From positions 186,001-250,000 of the forward strand of contig NZ_CP093310.2 of the NCBI RefSeq assembly GCF_022631235.3: a stretch of 64,000 nucleotides of DNA, read 5' to 3'. Below are positions 10,095 through 19,548 of this stretch, piece by piece (positions within the stretch are counted from its first letter, which is position 1; every line of letters begins with the position of its first letter). Made by a program: the position numbers and the translations under genes. The DNA comes from Psychrobacter raelei. GTDB lineage: Bacteria > Pseudomonadota > Gammaproteobacteria > Pseudomonadales > Moraxellaceae. The notes below the pieces were generated by a model. It was given only the letters and a program-made list of their open reading frames with translations, was not told where the DNA came from and made no database searches.

Positions 10095-11129
10095 ATGATG
10101 ACCGAAGAGATCATTCAATCAGCGCCTGCTGCTCCGCTCAAAAAAAGCCGAGTTTCAGGGGTTATTTTAATCGATAAGCCGCAAGGTCTGACCTCGCAGC
10201 AGGTGGTATCTAAGGTTAAGTATCTGCTTAAGTCACCTTTGCACGACAGCAAAAAAGCCGGTCATACTGGGACTCTAGATCCTATGGCGACCGGCTTATT
10301 GCCTGTATGCTTAGGGGAGGCGACTAAGTTTAGTCACTACCAGCTTGATGCTGATAAGGCGTATCAGGCCACTATTAAGCTTGGCATACAAACCGATACT
10401 GGAGATGCAGAAGGGCAGAGCATTGCTACCGCGGCTGTACCTAAGCTAACTGCGGCTGAGCTAGAGGCTGTGGCGCAGCAGTTTATGGGAGATATTAAAC
10501 AAATACCGCCCATGTATTCTGCGCTAAAAAAAGACGGAAAAAAACTGTATGAGTATGCCCGCGCCGGTATTGAGATTGATCGTCCGGCACGGCCTATCAC
10601 TATTCAAGCAATAAGCTTAACCTTGGGCGCGCAGTCCGACGAGCTGATTTTAAATGTCACTTGCTCAAAAGGCACCTATGTTCGAGTGCTGGGAGAAGAC
10701 ATTGCCGCAGCGTTAGGCACGCTTGGGCATTTAACTGCTCTGCGCCGTACTCAAGTGGGACATTTTGATATTGCCGAAGCAGTAAGTCTTGAGGCGCTTG
10801 AGGATCTATCTCACGAGCAGCGCTTGGCTTATTTATTGGGTATTGATGCCTGTATCAATGGCATACCGACCCTTGAGGTGTCTGACAGTCAGTGTGCTCG
10901 CCTGCATATGGGGCAACGTCTTAATATCAAGCCTCAGCTTGATAAGGACATCACTGATTATATACAGGCCATGTTAAGTCAACGGCACAGTGATGCAGAT
11001 GATAGTGGTAAGGACGAGGCGTTAGATTCAGTAGATATCAAGCTTGTGAACCCTAAAGGCGAGTTTTTAGGCTTGGGGGCAGTAGAGCTAAACGGCCGCT
11101 TACAGCCCAAAAAAATGATTCAACGTTAA
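10095..11129 (+). CDS. truB: tRNA pseudouridine(55) synthase TruB
   Basis: Makes pseudouridine 55 in the T-loop of tRNAs. The catalytic Asp is D62 in GHTGTLDPMATGLLP; IPPMYSALKKDGKKLYEYAR and CSKGTYVRVLGEDIA are further TruB motifs, and the C-terminal PUA-like region ends in GLGAVELNGRLQPKKMI. The frame is open from a GTG at 10056 inside rbfA; the ATG at 10095 (or 10098) is preferred although its ribosome site is weak. About 345 residues, longer than E. coli TruB (314), with an acidic insert (HSDADDSGKDEALDS) in the C-terminal domain. A terminator follows at 11204-11233. Confidence 0.95.
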   Translation: MMTEEIIQSAPAAPLKKSRVSGVILIDKPQGLTSQQVVSKVKYLLKSPLHDSKKAGHTGTLDPMATGLLPVCLGEATKFSHYQLDADKAYQATIKLGIQTDTGDAEGQSIATAAVPKLTAAELEAVAQQFMGDIKQIPPMYSALKKDGKKLYEYARAGIEIDRPARPITIQAISLTLGAQSDELILNVTCSKGTYVRVLGEDIAAALGTLGHLTALRRTQVGHFDIAEAVSLEALEDLSHEQRLAYLLGIDACINGIPTLEVSDSQCARLHMGQRLNIKPQLDKDITDYIQAMLSQRHSDADDSGKDEALDSVDIKLVNPKGEFLGLGAVELNGRLQPKKMIQR

Positions 11130-11831
11130 TGATTGGTTAATGGTAGTGAATACTAGGTAAACTATTAATTACTTTAAAGCTATCAGTAAGTTTTGCAAAA
11201 TACGGCTCATACCCATTGGTATGGGCTTTTTTTGTGCTTAAGATAGATGCTTTTTATCATAATTCACCCTTTAAACAGTTTACTGAGTTTAAACACAGCT
11301 CACAATACAATACATTTCCTTGCAACTGGTATCTTTTCGCCTTGATATTTAGCTTGTATTCTTAATATCAAGACTGACAAGGAGCGCGCCGGTCTTATAA
11401 AAAATAAGTTCAAAAAATGAACACACATGGATGTATCTTAGAATAAGACATTCAATAAAAACTAAAAAAACAAAACAAAAAAAGAAAGAAAAGAAGAAAT
11501 TCACAACAAAAAAATCAACCAAATAAAGCTAGGCGATAAAACATAATTAACACTATGAATAACAACTATAAAAGCATATCCCAGCTGACAATAATAATGA
11601 TATAAATACTTATTTTTATAATAACTTATAGAACATCAATAGCAAAACAAGAAAAAAAGCAAAAGACGAACAACAAAAAAAGAAAAACAAAAGAAGAACA
11701 GCAGATGAGAACGGGGATAATAAAAGTATAAAACTACCTGTGACTAAATGACCAATTATCAACGGATAGATTGCAACCTATAAATTAATCAATAAAGATA
11801 ATTAGACTAACAAATAACGGAGATCTAAACC
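11130..11831. other. 702-bp gene-free, A-rich intergenic region
   Basis: No credible ORF on either strand. After the truB terminator, roughly 11390-11820 is strongly A-rich and T-poor on the top strand, with long adenine and purine tracts (for example around 11460-11520 and 11640-11710). It ends with CGGAG, the ribosome site of the DJ-1 gene. It could be a long unstructured 5' leader, a bent or curved DNA region, or a decayed sequence. Confidence 0.6.
11204..11233 (+). terminator. Intrinsic terminator after truB
   Basis: GCTCATACC (11205-11213) pairs with GGTATGGGC (11218-11226), with one G-T pair, across a CATT loop and is followed by seven T. Confidence 0.88.
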
Positions 11832-12359
11832 ATGAGTAAGCGTATCGCTTTTTTATTAAACTCTCATTTTGAGCAAGCCGAATATGCTGACGTAGATCGC
11901 TTGTTAAAGGACAAAGGTTATGAGACCGTACTGATTACCACCAATGATAATAAAACGGTTCAGGCCATGCAGCAGGATGTGGACAAAGCAGACACCTTTA
12001 CTGCTGACTTATTTTTAAGTGAGGCCAGCGCTGAGGATTATGACGCGGTGGTTTTACCAGGTGGAACCGTTAATGCAGATACCATTCGTATCGACAAGAG
12101 TGCCCAAAATTTTGTTAAACAGTTTTACGATGCCAACAAGCCTGTAGCGGCCATCTGTCATGCACCTTGGCTGTTAGTGAATAGCGGTTTGGTAAAAGGT
12201 AAAACAGTAACCGCTTATCCGTCACTGCAAACTGATATAGAAAATGCAGGCGGTACTTTCGTGGATAAATCTGTACAGCAAGATGGCAATATTATTACGT
12301 CACGTAAGCCAGATGATATCGAAGACTTCGTAGCAGCTATTGATAAGGCACTGTCTTAA
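11832..12359 (+). CDS. DJ-1/PfpI family protein (YhbO-like)
   Basis: Type 1 glutamine-amidotransferase-like fold of the DJ-1/PfpI superfamily. Members are linked to stress protection, with proposed protease, glyoxalase or deglycase activities that are still debated. The nucleophile elbow is AICHAPW with C109 followed by H110; the upstream acidic residue is in FEQAE (about 14-18), and VVLPGGTVNADTIR is the conserved glycine loop. Length (175) fits the YhbO/PfpI subgroup. Ribosome site GGAG before the ATG. It is preceded by the A-rich 430-bp stretch and followed by two very small acidic ORFs, so it may belong to a stress-response unit. The exact substrate cannot be deduced. Confidence 0.88.
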   Translation: MSKRIAFLLNSHFEQAEYADVDRLLKDKGYETVLITTNDNKTVQAMQQDVDKADTFTADLFLSEASAEDYDAVVLPGGTVNADTIRIDKSAQNFVKQFYDANKPVAAICHAPWLLVNSGLVKGKTVTAYPSLQTDIENAGGTFVDKSVQQDGNIITSRKPDDIEDFVAAIDKALS

Positions 12360-12452
12360 CTTTAATAGCTGGTTAATTTATCAATCCCTCTAACCCATAC
12401 TCAATTTTTCTAACCCATACATTGAGAAAAATCATCATATAAGGAATATATT

Positions 12453-12617
12453 ATGACACAGTCTAATGATAATAAATTTGAACAGCAGCAGTCGGACGCC
12501 GAATTAGCCGGTCTAAAGAACCAAGTAGAAGGTAATTTGGGTGAAAATAAAGACAAATCAGAGGAACAGGCCGCTGAAGGTATCGCAGATAACTTAGCGC
12601 AGGGTAACGATAAATAG
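12453..12617 (+). CDS. Small acidic hypothetical protein, 54 aa
   Basis: A complete reading frame of 54 codons with ATG preceded by AAGGA. The product is hydrophilic, rich in Gln, Asn, Glu and Asp, and lacks any membrane segment or cysteine. It carries the phrases LKNQVEGNLGENKDK and AAEGIADNLAQGNDK, faintly like CsbD-type stress proteins, but I do not claim homology. It lies 93 nt downstream of the DJ-1 gene and 38 nt upstream of another tiny acidic ORF, with a terminator after the pair. The clean ribosome site and the paired arrangement are the reasons for calling it real. Confidence 0.6.
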   Translation: MTQSNDNKFEQQQSDAELAGLKNQVEGNLGENKDKSEEQAAEGIADNLAQGNDK

Positions 12618-12655
12618 ATTTCAGCATTTATTAGCCCTTTATTTAGGAGAACGAT

Positions 12656-12817
12656 ATGAGTAATACTCAACAAGGCGCTACCCCCTTAAATGGTGATGCC
12701 ATTGAAGAGGCGCTAGAAGAGCGCCAAACGCCTGACTCATTAGCCGAAGCAACTACTGCCGAAGAAGACAGTCAAGCTTTAGGTCGTCATGCTACCGAGG
12801 CCGATGCCGAAAAATAG
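12656..12817 (+). CDS. Small acidic hypothetical protein, 53 aa
   Basis: A 53-codon frame with ATG 8 nt after a strong AGGAGA ribosome site. The product is very acidic, with EEALEERQTPDSLAEA and TAEEDSQALG, no cysteine, and no hydrophobic segment. It is not recognisable to me. It follows the 54-aa ORF closely and ends just before an intrinsic terminator, which supports a DJ-1 gene plus two micro-ORFs transcription unit. Both small products look intrinsically disordered. Confidence 0.6.
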   Translation: MSNTQQGATPLNGDAIEEALEERQTPDSLAEATTAEEDSQALGRHATEADAEK

Positions 12818-12832
12818 GCGCTTTTAGGCCAT

Positions 12833-12864
12833 AAAAAAAACTACTCACTTCAGAGTAGTTTTTT
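12833..12864 (+). terminator. Intrinsic terminator after the small acidic ORFs
   Basis: An A run, then CTACTC (12841-12846) and GAGTAG (12853-12858), then a T run; with A-T pairs the stem exceeds ten bp. The symmetric A/T flanks allow use on both strands. Confidence 0.85.
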
Positions 12865-12872
12865 GTTATAAT
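12864..12872 (+). promoter_or_regulatory. Extended -10 promoter element for rpsO
   Basis: TGTTATAAT: a perfect TATAAT (12867-12872) with TG extension, starting at the end of the preceding terminator's T run and about 100 nt before rpsO. No good -35 is seen. Confidence 0.45.
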
Positions 12873-12972
12873 GATAGGCTTACTTAGTCATTTTTTTAGG
12901 TCATCTCTAGTAATGCAGGGATGTCCCCAATGAAACTGACTTTATTTTATCAATGCATTGCAGGAGATAGTT

Positions 12973-13239
12973 ATGTTAACTAACACCGATCGTCAACAAG
13001 TTATTGCTCAATATCAGCGCGCCCCTGGCGATACTGGTTCACCAGAAGTACAAATCGCTTTATTAAGTGCTCGTATCAATGATCTTCAAGCTCACTTTAA
13101 AGAGCATAAAGGTGATCACCACAGCCGCCGTGGTCTAATCCGTATGGTTAACCAACGTCGTAAGCTGTTAGACTACCTAAAACGTAAAGACTTAACTCGT
13201 TACGCGTCACTAATTAGTGAACTAGGTTTGCGTCGTTAA
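12973..13239 (+). CDS. rpsO: 30S ribosomal protein S15 (uS15)
   Basis: Primary 16S rRNA-binding protein of the 30S platform. The 88-residue sequence shows [35 protein letters not shown] and [16 protein letters not shown], all diagnostic of S15. The frame is open from an upstream codon at 12958, but CAGGAGA sits just before the ATG at 12973, which gives the usual protein start. It precedes pnp as in many bacteria; a terminator separates the two. E. coli S15 represses its own translation through the mRNA leader; no such structure could be identified here by eye. Confidence 0.97.
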   Translation: MLTNTDRQQVIAQYQRAPGDTGSPEVQIALLSARINDLQAHFKEHKGDHHSRRGLIRMVNQRRKLLDYLKRKDLTRYASLISELGLRR

Positions 13240-13328
13240 TTTTAATTTCTATCTTGGCCTCAAGCACTGCTTATTTGGGCTTGATGTCACAGTAGATTTT
13301 AAATTAAAGCGCTCATGCCTTACGAAAC

Positions 13329-13361
13329 AAAAAACGGTGTGAATATTTCACGCCGTTTTTT
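13329..13361 (+). terminator. Intrinsic terminator after rpsO
   Basis: CGGTGTGAA pairs with TTCACGCCG (one T-G pair) around TAT, flanked by A6 and T6. The symmetry allows function on both strands. Confidence 0.88.
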
Positions 13362-13542
13362 GTATCTAAACATTTAGCCAGCCTAAGATTTTATAAAGTC
13401 GCTTAGCTAAATGCCCCACAGGGAGGGGATGACTTTTATTGGTCAAGTATGGCAAATCCCTGTAAAATAAGAAGCCGTCTAGTTGCTGACCTTGGGCTTC
13501 TAACGTATAAGGTGTTTACCAAAAAGCTGTGTATTTCATCAT

Positions 13543-13578
13543 ATTTGGATGAGAGCAGGTATTTGGATAAGAGCAGTT
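13543..13578 (+). repeat. Two imperfect 18-bp tandem repeats
   Basis: ATTTGGATGAGAGCAGGT is followed immediately by ATTTGGATAAGAGCAGTT in the pnp leader; they differ at two positions. Confidence 0.75.
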
Positions 13579-13659
13579 AAACGTTAGAGGCTAACACTAA
13601 GTCGCAATAGACGAATTTATTCATTCGTATCCGAAGTTTATAAAAAATAGGAAAAATTA

Positions 13660-15774
13660 ATGTCAATGTTTAATACCATTTCTCGAGAGTTCCAGTACGG
13701 CAACGAACAAGTTGTTATTGAAACCGGTCGTATCGCACGACAAGCCAATTCAGTATTGGTTCATATGGGCGGCGTATCAGTATTGGTCGCTGTGGTTGTA
13801 AAAAGCGATGCTAAAGAAGGTCAAAACTTCTTCCCGCTAACCGTCAACTATCAAGAAAAAATGTACGCTGCTGGGAAAATCCCAGGCGCTTATGGCAAAC
13901 GTGAAGGCCGTCCTACTGAGTTTGAAACCCTAACCTCACGTCTCATTGACCGTCCCATCCGTCCTTTATTCCCAGAAGGTTATGTCAACGAGATCCAGAT
14001 TACTGCCACAGTCATCTCAAGTGATAAAAAGCACTATGCTGATATCGCTGCCATGATTGGTGCTTCAGCTGCACTTTCAATCTCAGATGCGCCGTTTAAT
14101 GGCCCTATTGGTGGTGCCCGTGTAGGCTTTATCAATGGCGAATACTTGCTTAACCCCTCAATTGAAGAGTTAAAGAGCAGTGATCTTGACTTAGTAGTGG
14201 CGGGTACTAAATCAGCGGTATTAATGGTTGAGTCAGAAGCTGCTGAGCTGTCTGAAGACCAAATGCTGGGCGCTGTATTGTACGGTCATGAACAGCAGCA
14301 AATTGTTATCGATAATATTGCTGAGCTGGCCAAAGCCGTGGGAACTCAAAAACAAGATTTTGTGGCACCTGAGCTAAATGCTGAGTTAAAAGAAAAAGTA
14401 ACCACACAGTTTGGTGAGCAAGTGGCTGAAGCTTATGCCATTAGCGATAAGCAAGCACGCTACGAAAAACTAGATGAGATCAAGGCTGCAGCTATTGACG
14501 CCTTAGCAGGTGACCCTGAGTCAGAAGAGTTTGCTGAAAAAGAAGCTCAAATTAAAGAAATCTATAATGATCTAAAATATCGCACCGTTCGTGACGCCAT
14601 TTTGTCAGGTAAGCCACGTATCGATGGTCGTGATTTAGATACCGTTCGTGCGCTAGATATTCAAGTAGGCGTATTGCCTTACACCCATGGTTCAGCGCTA
14701 TTTACCCGTGGTGAGACGCAAGCTCTAGTCACCACGACTTTAGGTAATTCACGTGATGTAAACTTGATTGACTCGCTAGCGGGTACTATCCAAGATCATT
14801 TCATGCTGCATTACAACTTCCCGCATTATTCAGTGGGTGAAACTGGCCGTGAAGGCGTGCCAAAGCGTCGTGAAATTGGTCATGGCCGTCTGGCTCGCCG
14901 TGGTGTTCAAGCCATGCTTCCAGATAGCGACCGCTTCCCATACGTTATCCGTGTGGTGTCTGAGATTACTGAATCAAATGGTTCGTCTTCAATGGCGTCA
15001 GTTTGTGGTGCCAGCCTTGCCTTAATGGACGCTGGTGTGCCGTTAAAAGCCCCAGTAGCTGGTATCGCTATGGGTCTGGTCAAAGAAGGCGACCGCTTTG
15101 CTGTCTTATCAGATATCCTAGGTGATGAAGATCATTTAGGTGATATGGACTTTAAAGTGGCCGGTACTAAAGACGGTATCACAGCCTTACAGATGGATAT
15201 TAAGATTGAAGGTATCACCTCAGATATCATGGAAAAAGCACTTGAGCAAGCTCATGCCGGCCGTATCCATATCTTAAATGCCATGAACGAAGTATTGCCA
15301 GCCAGCCGTACTGAAATTAATGCGCATGCACCAAACTATGCGGTCATCGAAATCAATTCTGATAAAATCCGTGATGTGATCGGTAAAGGCGGCGCAACCA
15401 TCCGTCAATTAACCGAAGACACCGGTGCGGTTATCGATATTGATGACAATGGTACCATTCGTATCTTTGGTGAAAACAAAGCCGCGACCAAAGAAGCCAT
15501 CCGTCAAATCGAAGCCATCACCGCTGAAGTGGAAGTGGGCAAAGTATACAAAGGCACCGTTGCGCGCGTTGTAGACTTTGGTGCATTCGTAACGGTTTTA
15601 CCAGGTACTGATGGTCTGGTACACATCTCACAAATCGCTGATGAGCGTGTAGAGAGCGTATCGGATTACCTAAGTGAAGGCCAGCAAATCAATGTGTTGG
15701 TGCAAGATGTAGACAACCGTGGTCGCATCAAATTAACCATGAAAGGCGTTGAGCAAGAGCAGACTCAAGCTTAA
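13660..15774 (+). CDS. pnp: Polyribonucleotide nucleotidyltransferase (PNPase)
   Basis: Phosphorolytic 3'-5' exoribonuclease of the RNA degradosome. The 704-residue protein has two RNase PH-like domains (the second includes [14 protein letters not shown] and the catalytic region [18 protein letters not shown] near 484-500), a helical linker, a KH domain ([16 protein letters not shown], about 573-590) and an S1 domain ([18 protein letters not shown] onward, about 627-695). Length and domain order are standard. The start context is ATAGGAAAAATTAATG. Follows rpsO, as in E. coli; terminated by a strong hairpin. Confidence 0.98.
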   Translation: MSMFNTISREFQYGNEQVVIETGRIARQANSVLVHMGGVSVLVAVVVKSDAKEGQNFFPLTVNYQEKMYAAGKIPGAYGKREGRPTEFETLTSRLIDRPIRPLFPEGYVNEIQITATVISSDKKHYADIAAMIGASAALSISDAPFNGPIGGARVGFINGEYLLNPSIEELKSSDLDLVVAGTKSAVLMVESEAAELSEDQMLGAVLYGHEQQQIVIDNIAELAKAVGTQKQDFVAPELNAELKEKVTTQFGEQVAEAYAISDKQARYEKLDEIKAAAIDALAGDPESEEFAEKEAQIKEIYNDLKYRTVRDAILSGKPRIDGRDLDTVRALDIQVGVLPYTHGSALFTRGETQALVTTTLGNSRDVNLIDSLAGTIQDHFMLHYNFPHYSVGETGREGVPKRREIGHGRLARRGVQAMLPDSDRFPYVIRVVSEITESNGSSSMASVCGASLALMDAGVPLKAPVAGIAMGLVKEGDRFAVLSDILGDEDHLGDMDFKVAGTKDGITALQMDIKIEGITSDIMEKALEQAHAGRIHILNAMNEVLPASRTEINAHAPNYAVIEINSDKIRDVIGKGGATIRQLTEDTGAVIDIDDNGTIRIFGENKAATKEAIRQIEAITAEVEVGKVYKGTVARVVDFGAFVTVLPGTDGLVHISQIADERVESVSDYLSEGQQINVLVQDVDNRGRIKLTMKGVEQEQTQA

Positions 15775-15848
15775 GTCTATTCAAGGTTAGGCGTAAAAAA
15801 CATTGCGCCTATCAAAGTAGATCCCATCCAAAAATAAGTGGATAAATT

Positions 15849-15882
15849 AAAAAAACCAGATACTCGTGTATCTGGTTTTTTT
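15849..15882 (+). terminator. Intrinsic terminator after pnp
   Basis: CCAGATAC pairs with GTATCTGG around TCGT, extended by A/T pairs and followed by seven T. Confidence 0.9.
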
Positions 15883-16027
15883 ATGCTCAATAATCCAAAT
15901 CTTGATGACTTTTAAAAGACGTTACCATATTCAAACTTAAATATAGTCTCATATGGTGATAAATATATACTAGAAATAGAAAAATTATTTTATATCAATA
16001 ATTTATGGTTAAGCATTGCTTATAAAA

Positions 16028-16063
16028 TAAAAAAAAGGACAGCCTATAGACTGTCCTTTTTTT
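16028..16063 (-). terminator. Intrinsic terminator after plsB
   Basis: AAGGACAG pairs with CTGTCCTT around CCTATAGA, with A8 on one side and T7 on the other. Its place 45 bp beyond the plsB stop suggests it mainly ends the leftward transcript; it can also act rightward. Confidence 0.87.
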
Positions 16064-16108
16064 AAATAAGATATGGATGTAGGTTCCGTTCATATCGCAA
16101 AAAATTCA

Positions 16109-18961
16109 CTAACGCTTACGACTAAATTTAATCAGTTTTTTGTTATTAATTTCGCTAATGGCGTGGTTGATTTCTTCTTCATCTAAGCTTGCCACGTGCT
16201 GCAAAATTTGCATGATGTCTGGGTTTAAAATGTAATGAGCATGACGGGCGATGTTATTAATACGCTCATCAAATGTTAATACTCCAGTTTCGGCATCTTT
16301 TTGTACATAATCTAGACGAAGGAGTGCGTTTAAGAAGCTGGTAAATAAGGCACGATCAAAAAAGTCAGGGATATCGTCAGCGTACAGTACCGATAAGCGC
16401 TGGCCTAAAAGATGGCACAAATCGACCACTTGATCAGCAGTTAAATTACCTGAGCCTTGCTGAGCCAAGAGCGCCAGTGACATAAAGTAGCGCTCAAGGC
16501 TTTGTGAAACTGGAGAGGCAAGCATATCAAGTTGCTGATACTGTTCACTGTTTTTCTCAGGGGTGCCCAAGATGCCATTGCCCAAGTCAACAATGATACC
16601 CAGTTCGATTAAGTTACTCAGCTTTTCATCAATTAAGCTTGGTAAGTTACGGGCGGCACGGTATAAAAACAGCTCACTTTGTAAGAAGGGATACAACTGA
16701 GTGACGATACTGTCTAAATGTTTGCGCTCGATGCGGCCATTACGATAGATAAGCGCAGCTAAGAAGGAGGAGATAATAAACACGTGCAAAATGTTATTGC
16801 GGAAGTAGCTTAAAATAGCAATTTGCTTGGGCATCACTTTAATCATATCACCTAAGATATGCGGGGTGCGCTCGATAAGCTTAAGCTTAATGCCATAATC
16901 GATAATCGACTGAGCTGACATATCCGTAATAATGGTGTCCTCAGCATAAGGAGAGCCATTGGCAATGGCTTGATACAAGGCAATCTGCTCACGGCAGCTT
17001 TCTTCATCTAAAGCGGCTTTGGGCGTAGACAATAACACCAAAGACAATAAAGAGATGGGGTTAATTACCGCAGCCTTGTTGATGTTTTGCATAATTTTCA
17101 CACCCAAATTATCCACCATAGCCGCAGCTTTGGTGTCTAATGGTGTATTGGTGCGATCGGCCGGCAAGCTGTTGGGCGCCACATCGAACTTTTGCATAAA
17201 GTCTTCCATATGCAGCGGGGTACCAAAGCTTAAATGTACATGGCCAAAAATACGCTCAATCTTACGACTGACCTTTAATAAGCCTAATAGCGACTCAGAT
17301 TCTTTTGGCTTGCCTTTAAGCTCGCCAATATAAGTGCCACCCTCCATAATACGCTCATAACCGATGTAGGTCGGAATAAAGGCCAATGGCTTGTTGGAGC
17401 CACGCAGATGGCTGTGCACCGTCATCGCTAGCATACCTAACTTGGGTGGCAGTAGACGGCCTGAGCGTGAGCGTCCGCCTTCAATGAAGTACTCAATAGG
17501 CGTGTTGCGCTGGATAAGTGTGTGTAGATATTCACGTAATACAGCCTTATAAAGCTCATTGTCTTTAAAGCTACGGCGAATATAAAACGCCACTGCACTA
17601 CGTAATAAGGGACCGATGACAGGCACATCTAAATTGTTCCCTGCGGCCACATAGGGGAGACCCAGCCCCTTTTCAAAAATAATATAGGCCAATAGCAGAT
17701 AATCCACATGGCTACGATGACAGGGTACATAAATCAGCTCATGGGTGGCAGCCAGACTGCGTACCCGCTCGAAGTGATGCACCTCTACACCGTCATACAG
17801 CTGAGTCCACAGCCAGTCTAAAAACTTGTAGAAGAATTTGACGACCGAGTAATTGTAGTCGTTTACAATCTCATTGGCATAGCCACGCGCCAGCTGGCGG
17901 GCTTCGTTTATACTGATATTAGAGGCGGTTGTTTCTTGCTCGCAGGCATGATTGATGGCCGGTGAACGGATCAATTTATCGACCAAATTACGCTTGTCTG
18001 ATAAGTCAGGGCCAATCATGCTTTGACGCTGACTGTCTAAGAATCCATTGAGCTTATGCTGTACCAATAAGGTTAAGCTAAAGTTGGCCTCAGTGGCAGT
18101 GAGCAAAGCCGTCGAGGTGGGTAGAGCCTCGATGTTCTTTTTGGCTTGTAGTAGTAGCTCTTTTTCGCTCTTTGGCAGAGCTGTATCGGCCAATTTGGCA
18201 TCATCAAAGAGATCATTGGCCACTTTTTCTGCCTCATCGCCTGGGATATGGTCGGCACCTGATTGCGAGAAAGTCTCAATAATGTCATGCAAAGACTGGG
18301 GTGGATGAAACTGCACAAAAGTATCACGGCCCATCACCCCAATATTAAACAGCTGCTTAGCAATGGTGGGCTCTTCCCAGTTGTCAGCCATTAGCAGTTT
18401 AAATAAGGAATCTTCATTTTCTGGTGCACGTCCCCAAAGAATAGATACTGGCACTAAGTTAATCTTAGGTGCTGAGTTTTGGCGGCAAGCAGAGACCAGT
18501 CTGGCCAGTCTTGGAGATACTTTTCGACCTTTGGCATCAGGGTGATTAAGGAAAATGACAGCCGCATTCTCATCTATATGATGCACGCTGTCTTCCACCC
18601 CAACCAAGGCGGGCGGGAAGCCATGCTTTTTGGTTTGTAAGTCAACTAAGACGCTATTAGAGCGAGAGTATTCACGTAAGACATAAAAGGTCAGTGCACC
18701 CTCTTCAGTATTAATTTCAGGCAGCTCTCCGATAACTTTCGGCTTTACAGCAAGCTCTAAGCTCTTTCCAGATAGCTTGCGGTAAAGCTGGTTTACTGAG
18801 CGACCTGAGCGTGAGATGGCCGCACCGGCCTGCGCCGCTTGCTCTTGAAAGCTAAGCGCTGAGCGCTGAGCATCCGACGAGTTATCTCGGTTACTTTTTT
18901 GGGTCTGGCGCTGTTTTTTTAGGCGCTGCTTTAAAGAATGCATTAAACGAGAAGGTAGCAT
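16109..18961 (-). CDS. plsB: Glycerol-3-phosphate 1-O-acyltransferase PlsB
   Basis: Membrane-associated enzyme that acylates sn-glycerol 3-phosphate to lysophosphatidic acid, the first step of phospholipid synthesis. The acyltransferase HX4D block HRSHVDYLLLAY lies near residue 414, followed by LGLPYVAAGNNLDVP, RRSFKDNELYKAVL, the glycerol-phosphate-binding YFIEGGRSRSGRLL near 490 and the fourth block around AFIPTYIGYERIMEGG. At 950 residues it is about 140 longer than E. coli PlsB (807), mostly by a basic, Gln-rich N-terminus and central inserts. Single gene, convergent with pnp. Confidence 0.96.
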   Translation of the reverse strand: MLPSRLMHSLKQRLKKQRQTQKSNRDNSSDAQRSALSFQEQAAQAGAAISRSGRSVNQLYRKLSGKSLELAVKPKVIGELPEINTEEGALTFYVLREYSRSNSVLVDLQTKKHGFPPALVGVEDSVHHIDENAAVIFLNHPDAKGRKVSPRLARLVSACRQNSAPKINLVPVSILWGRAPENEDSLFKLLMADNWEEPTIAKQLFNIGVMGRDTFVQFHPPQSLHDIIETFSQSGADHIPGDEAEKVANDLFDDAKLADTALPKSEKELLLQAKKNIEALPTSTALLTATEANFSLTLLVQHKLNGFLDSQRQSMIGPDLSDKRNLVDKLIRSPAINHACEQETTASNISINEARQLARGYANEIVNDYNYSVVKFFYKFLDWLWTQLYDGVEVHHFERVRSLAATHELIYVPCHRSHVDYLLLAYIIFEKGLGLPYVAAGNNLDVPVIGPLLRSAVAFYIRRSFKDNELYKAVLREYLHTLIQRNTPIEYFIEGGRSRSGRLLPPKLGMLAMTVHSHLRGSNKPLAFIPTYIGYERIMEGGTYIGELKGKPKESESLLGLLKVSRKIERIFGHVHLSFGTPLHMEDFMQKFDVAPNSLPADRTNTPLDTKAAAMVDNLGVKIMQNINKAAVINPISLLSLVLLSTPKAALDEESCREQIALYQAIANGSPYAEDTIITDMSAQSIIDYGIKLKLIERTPHILGDMIKVMPKQIAILSYFRNNILHVFIISSFLAALIYRNGRIERKHLDSIVTQLYPFLQSELFLYRAARNLPSLIDEKLSNLIELGIIVDLGNGILGTPEKNSEQYQQLDMLASPVSQSLERYFMSLALLAQQGSGNLTADQVVDLCHLLGQRLSVLYADDIPDFFDRALFTSFLNALLRLDYVQKDAETGVLTFDERINNIARHAHYILNPDIMQILQHVASLDEEEINHAISEINNKKLIKFSRKR

Positions 18962-19291
18962 AAGTCTTAGTTAAACCTATAAAAAAGATTGGGCTATATT
19001 GCCATGAAAATAAATAAAGTAGTACACTTGTACTCTCAAATTGCTTAATTACCCTCTTATTATAGAGGATTGATTCGGTTGCTGCTTGTTATATCCTGAC
19101 TAAAATTTTGGGCAAAAACAGCCCAAATAATTGGTAATTATTTCAGTGATTTGTCCGTCGAAATAAGTAGGGATTAGCCAATAGTAGGCGATGAGGTTAC
19201 ACTTTTTAGCACAACACCGACCTCAATACCGATATGCTACTGGGTTTAGTAAGGCAACAAACGTCTTTATTCAGTGGCAAAAAACCACTAT

Positions 19292-19310
19292 GATAAGCAT
19301 TATCATTATC
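19292..19310 (+). promoter_or_regulatory. Fur-box-like operator
   Basis: GATAAGCATTATCATTATC matches the classical 19-bp Fur box GATAATGATAATCATTATC at 16 of 19 positions. It is intergenic, 239 bp before tesB and 331 bp before plsB. Iron control of a thioesterase would be unexpected, so a small RNA or an untested promoter may be the real target. Confidence 0.5.
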
Positions 19311-19384
19311 CTTTTTTAAGTGATATATGGCAGTCTTAGCAGCCGTATTTAGGCAAGTAAGCTAAAAGATAGGGGTTAGTAGAT

Positions 19385-19406
19385 AAGCCTATCCACACGG
19401 ACAGGC
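19385..19406 (+). other. Hairpin in the tesB upstream region
   Basis: AGCCTATCC and GGACAGGCT form a 9-bp stem with one mismatch around ACAC. No T run follows, so it is not an obvious terminator. Confidence 0.45.
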
Positions 19407-19548
19407 TAGGGTCAACGTCATAGCTTTGTTTGCCCACTTGCTTTGTTTGCTCACTTAAAATAGGCGACCATGTTGTCGATTATTCCAAGGCATCTGGTTT
19501 GCTTTAGTAGGCCGGGGTCTTATCAATTTAGGGTCATTGGAGAGATAA

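Larger units (their letters stand above)
13240..13659 (+). other. rpsO-pnp spacer
   Basis: 420 bases without a gene. It holds the rpsO terminator (13329-13361) and an 18-bp imperfect tandem repeat (13543-13578). The rest presumably contains the pnp promoter and leader. In E. coli this leader is an RNase III target that autoregulates pnp; I could not identify an equivalent long hairpin by eye. Confidence 0.6.
15775..16108. other. Convergent pnp/plsB intergenic region
   Basis: 334 bases between the ends of convergent genes. It carries two strong intrinsic terminators, one oriented for each gene, and AT-rich sequence between them. No ORF is credible. Confidence 0.7.
18962..19548. other. Divergent plsB-tesB intergenic region
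   Basis: 587 bases with no convincing protein gene. It must hold promoters for leftward plsB and rightward tesB. Inside are a Fur-box-like palindrome (19292-19310) and, about 75 bp further, a hairpin at 19385-19406. A small RNA transcribed between the box and tesB is possible but unproven. Confidence 0.55.
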
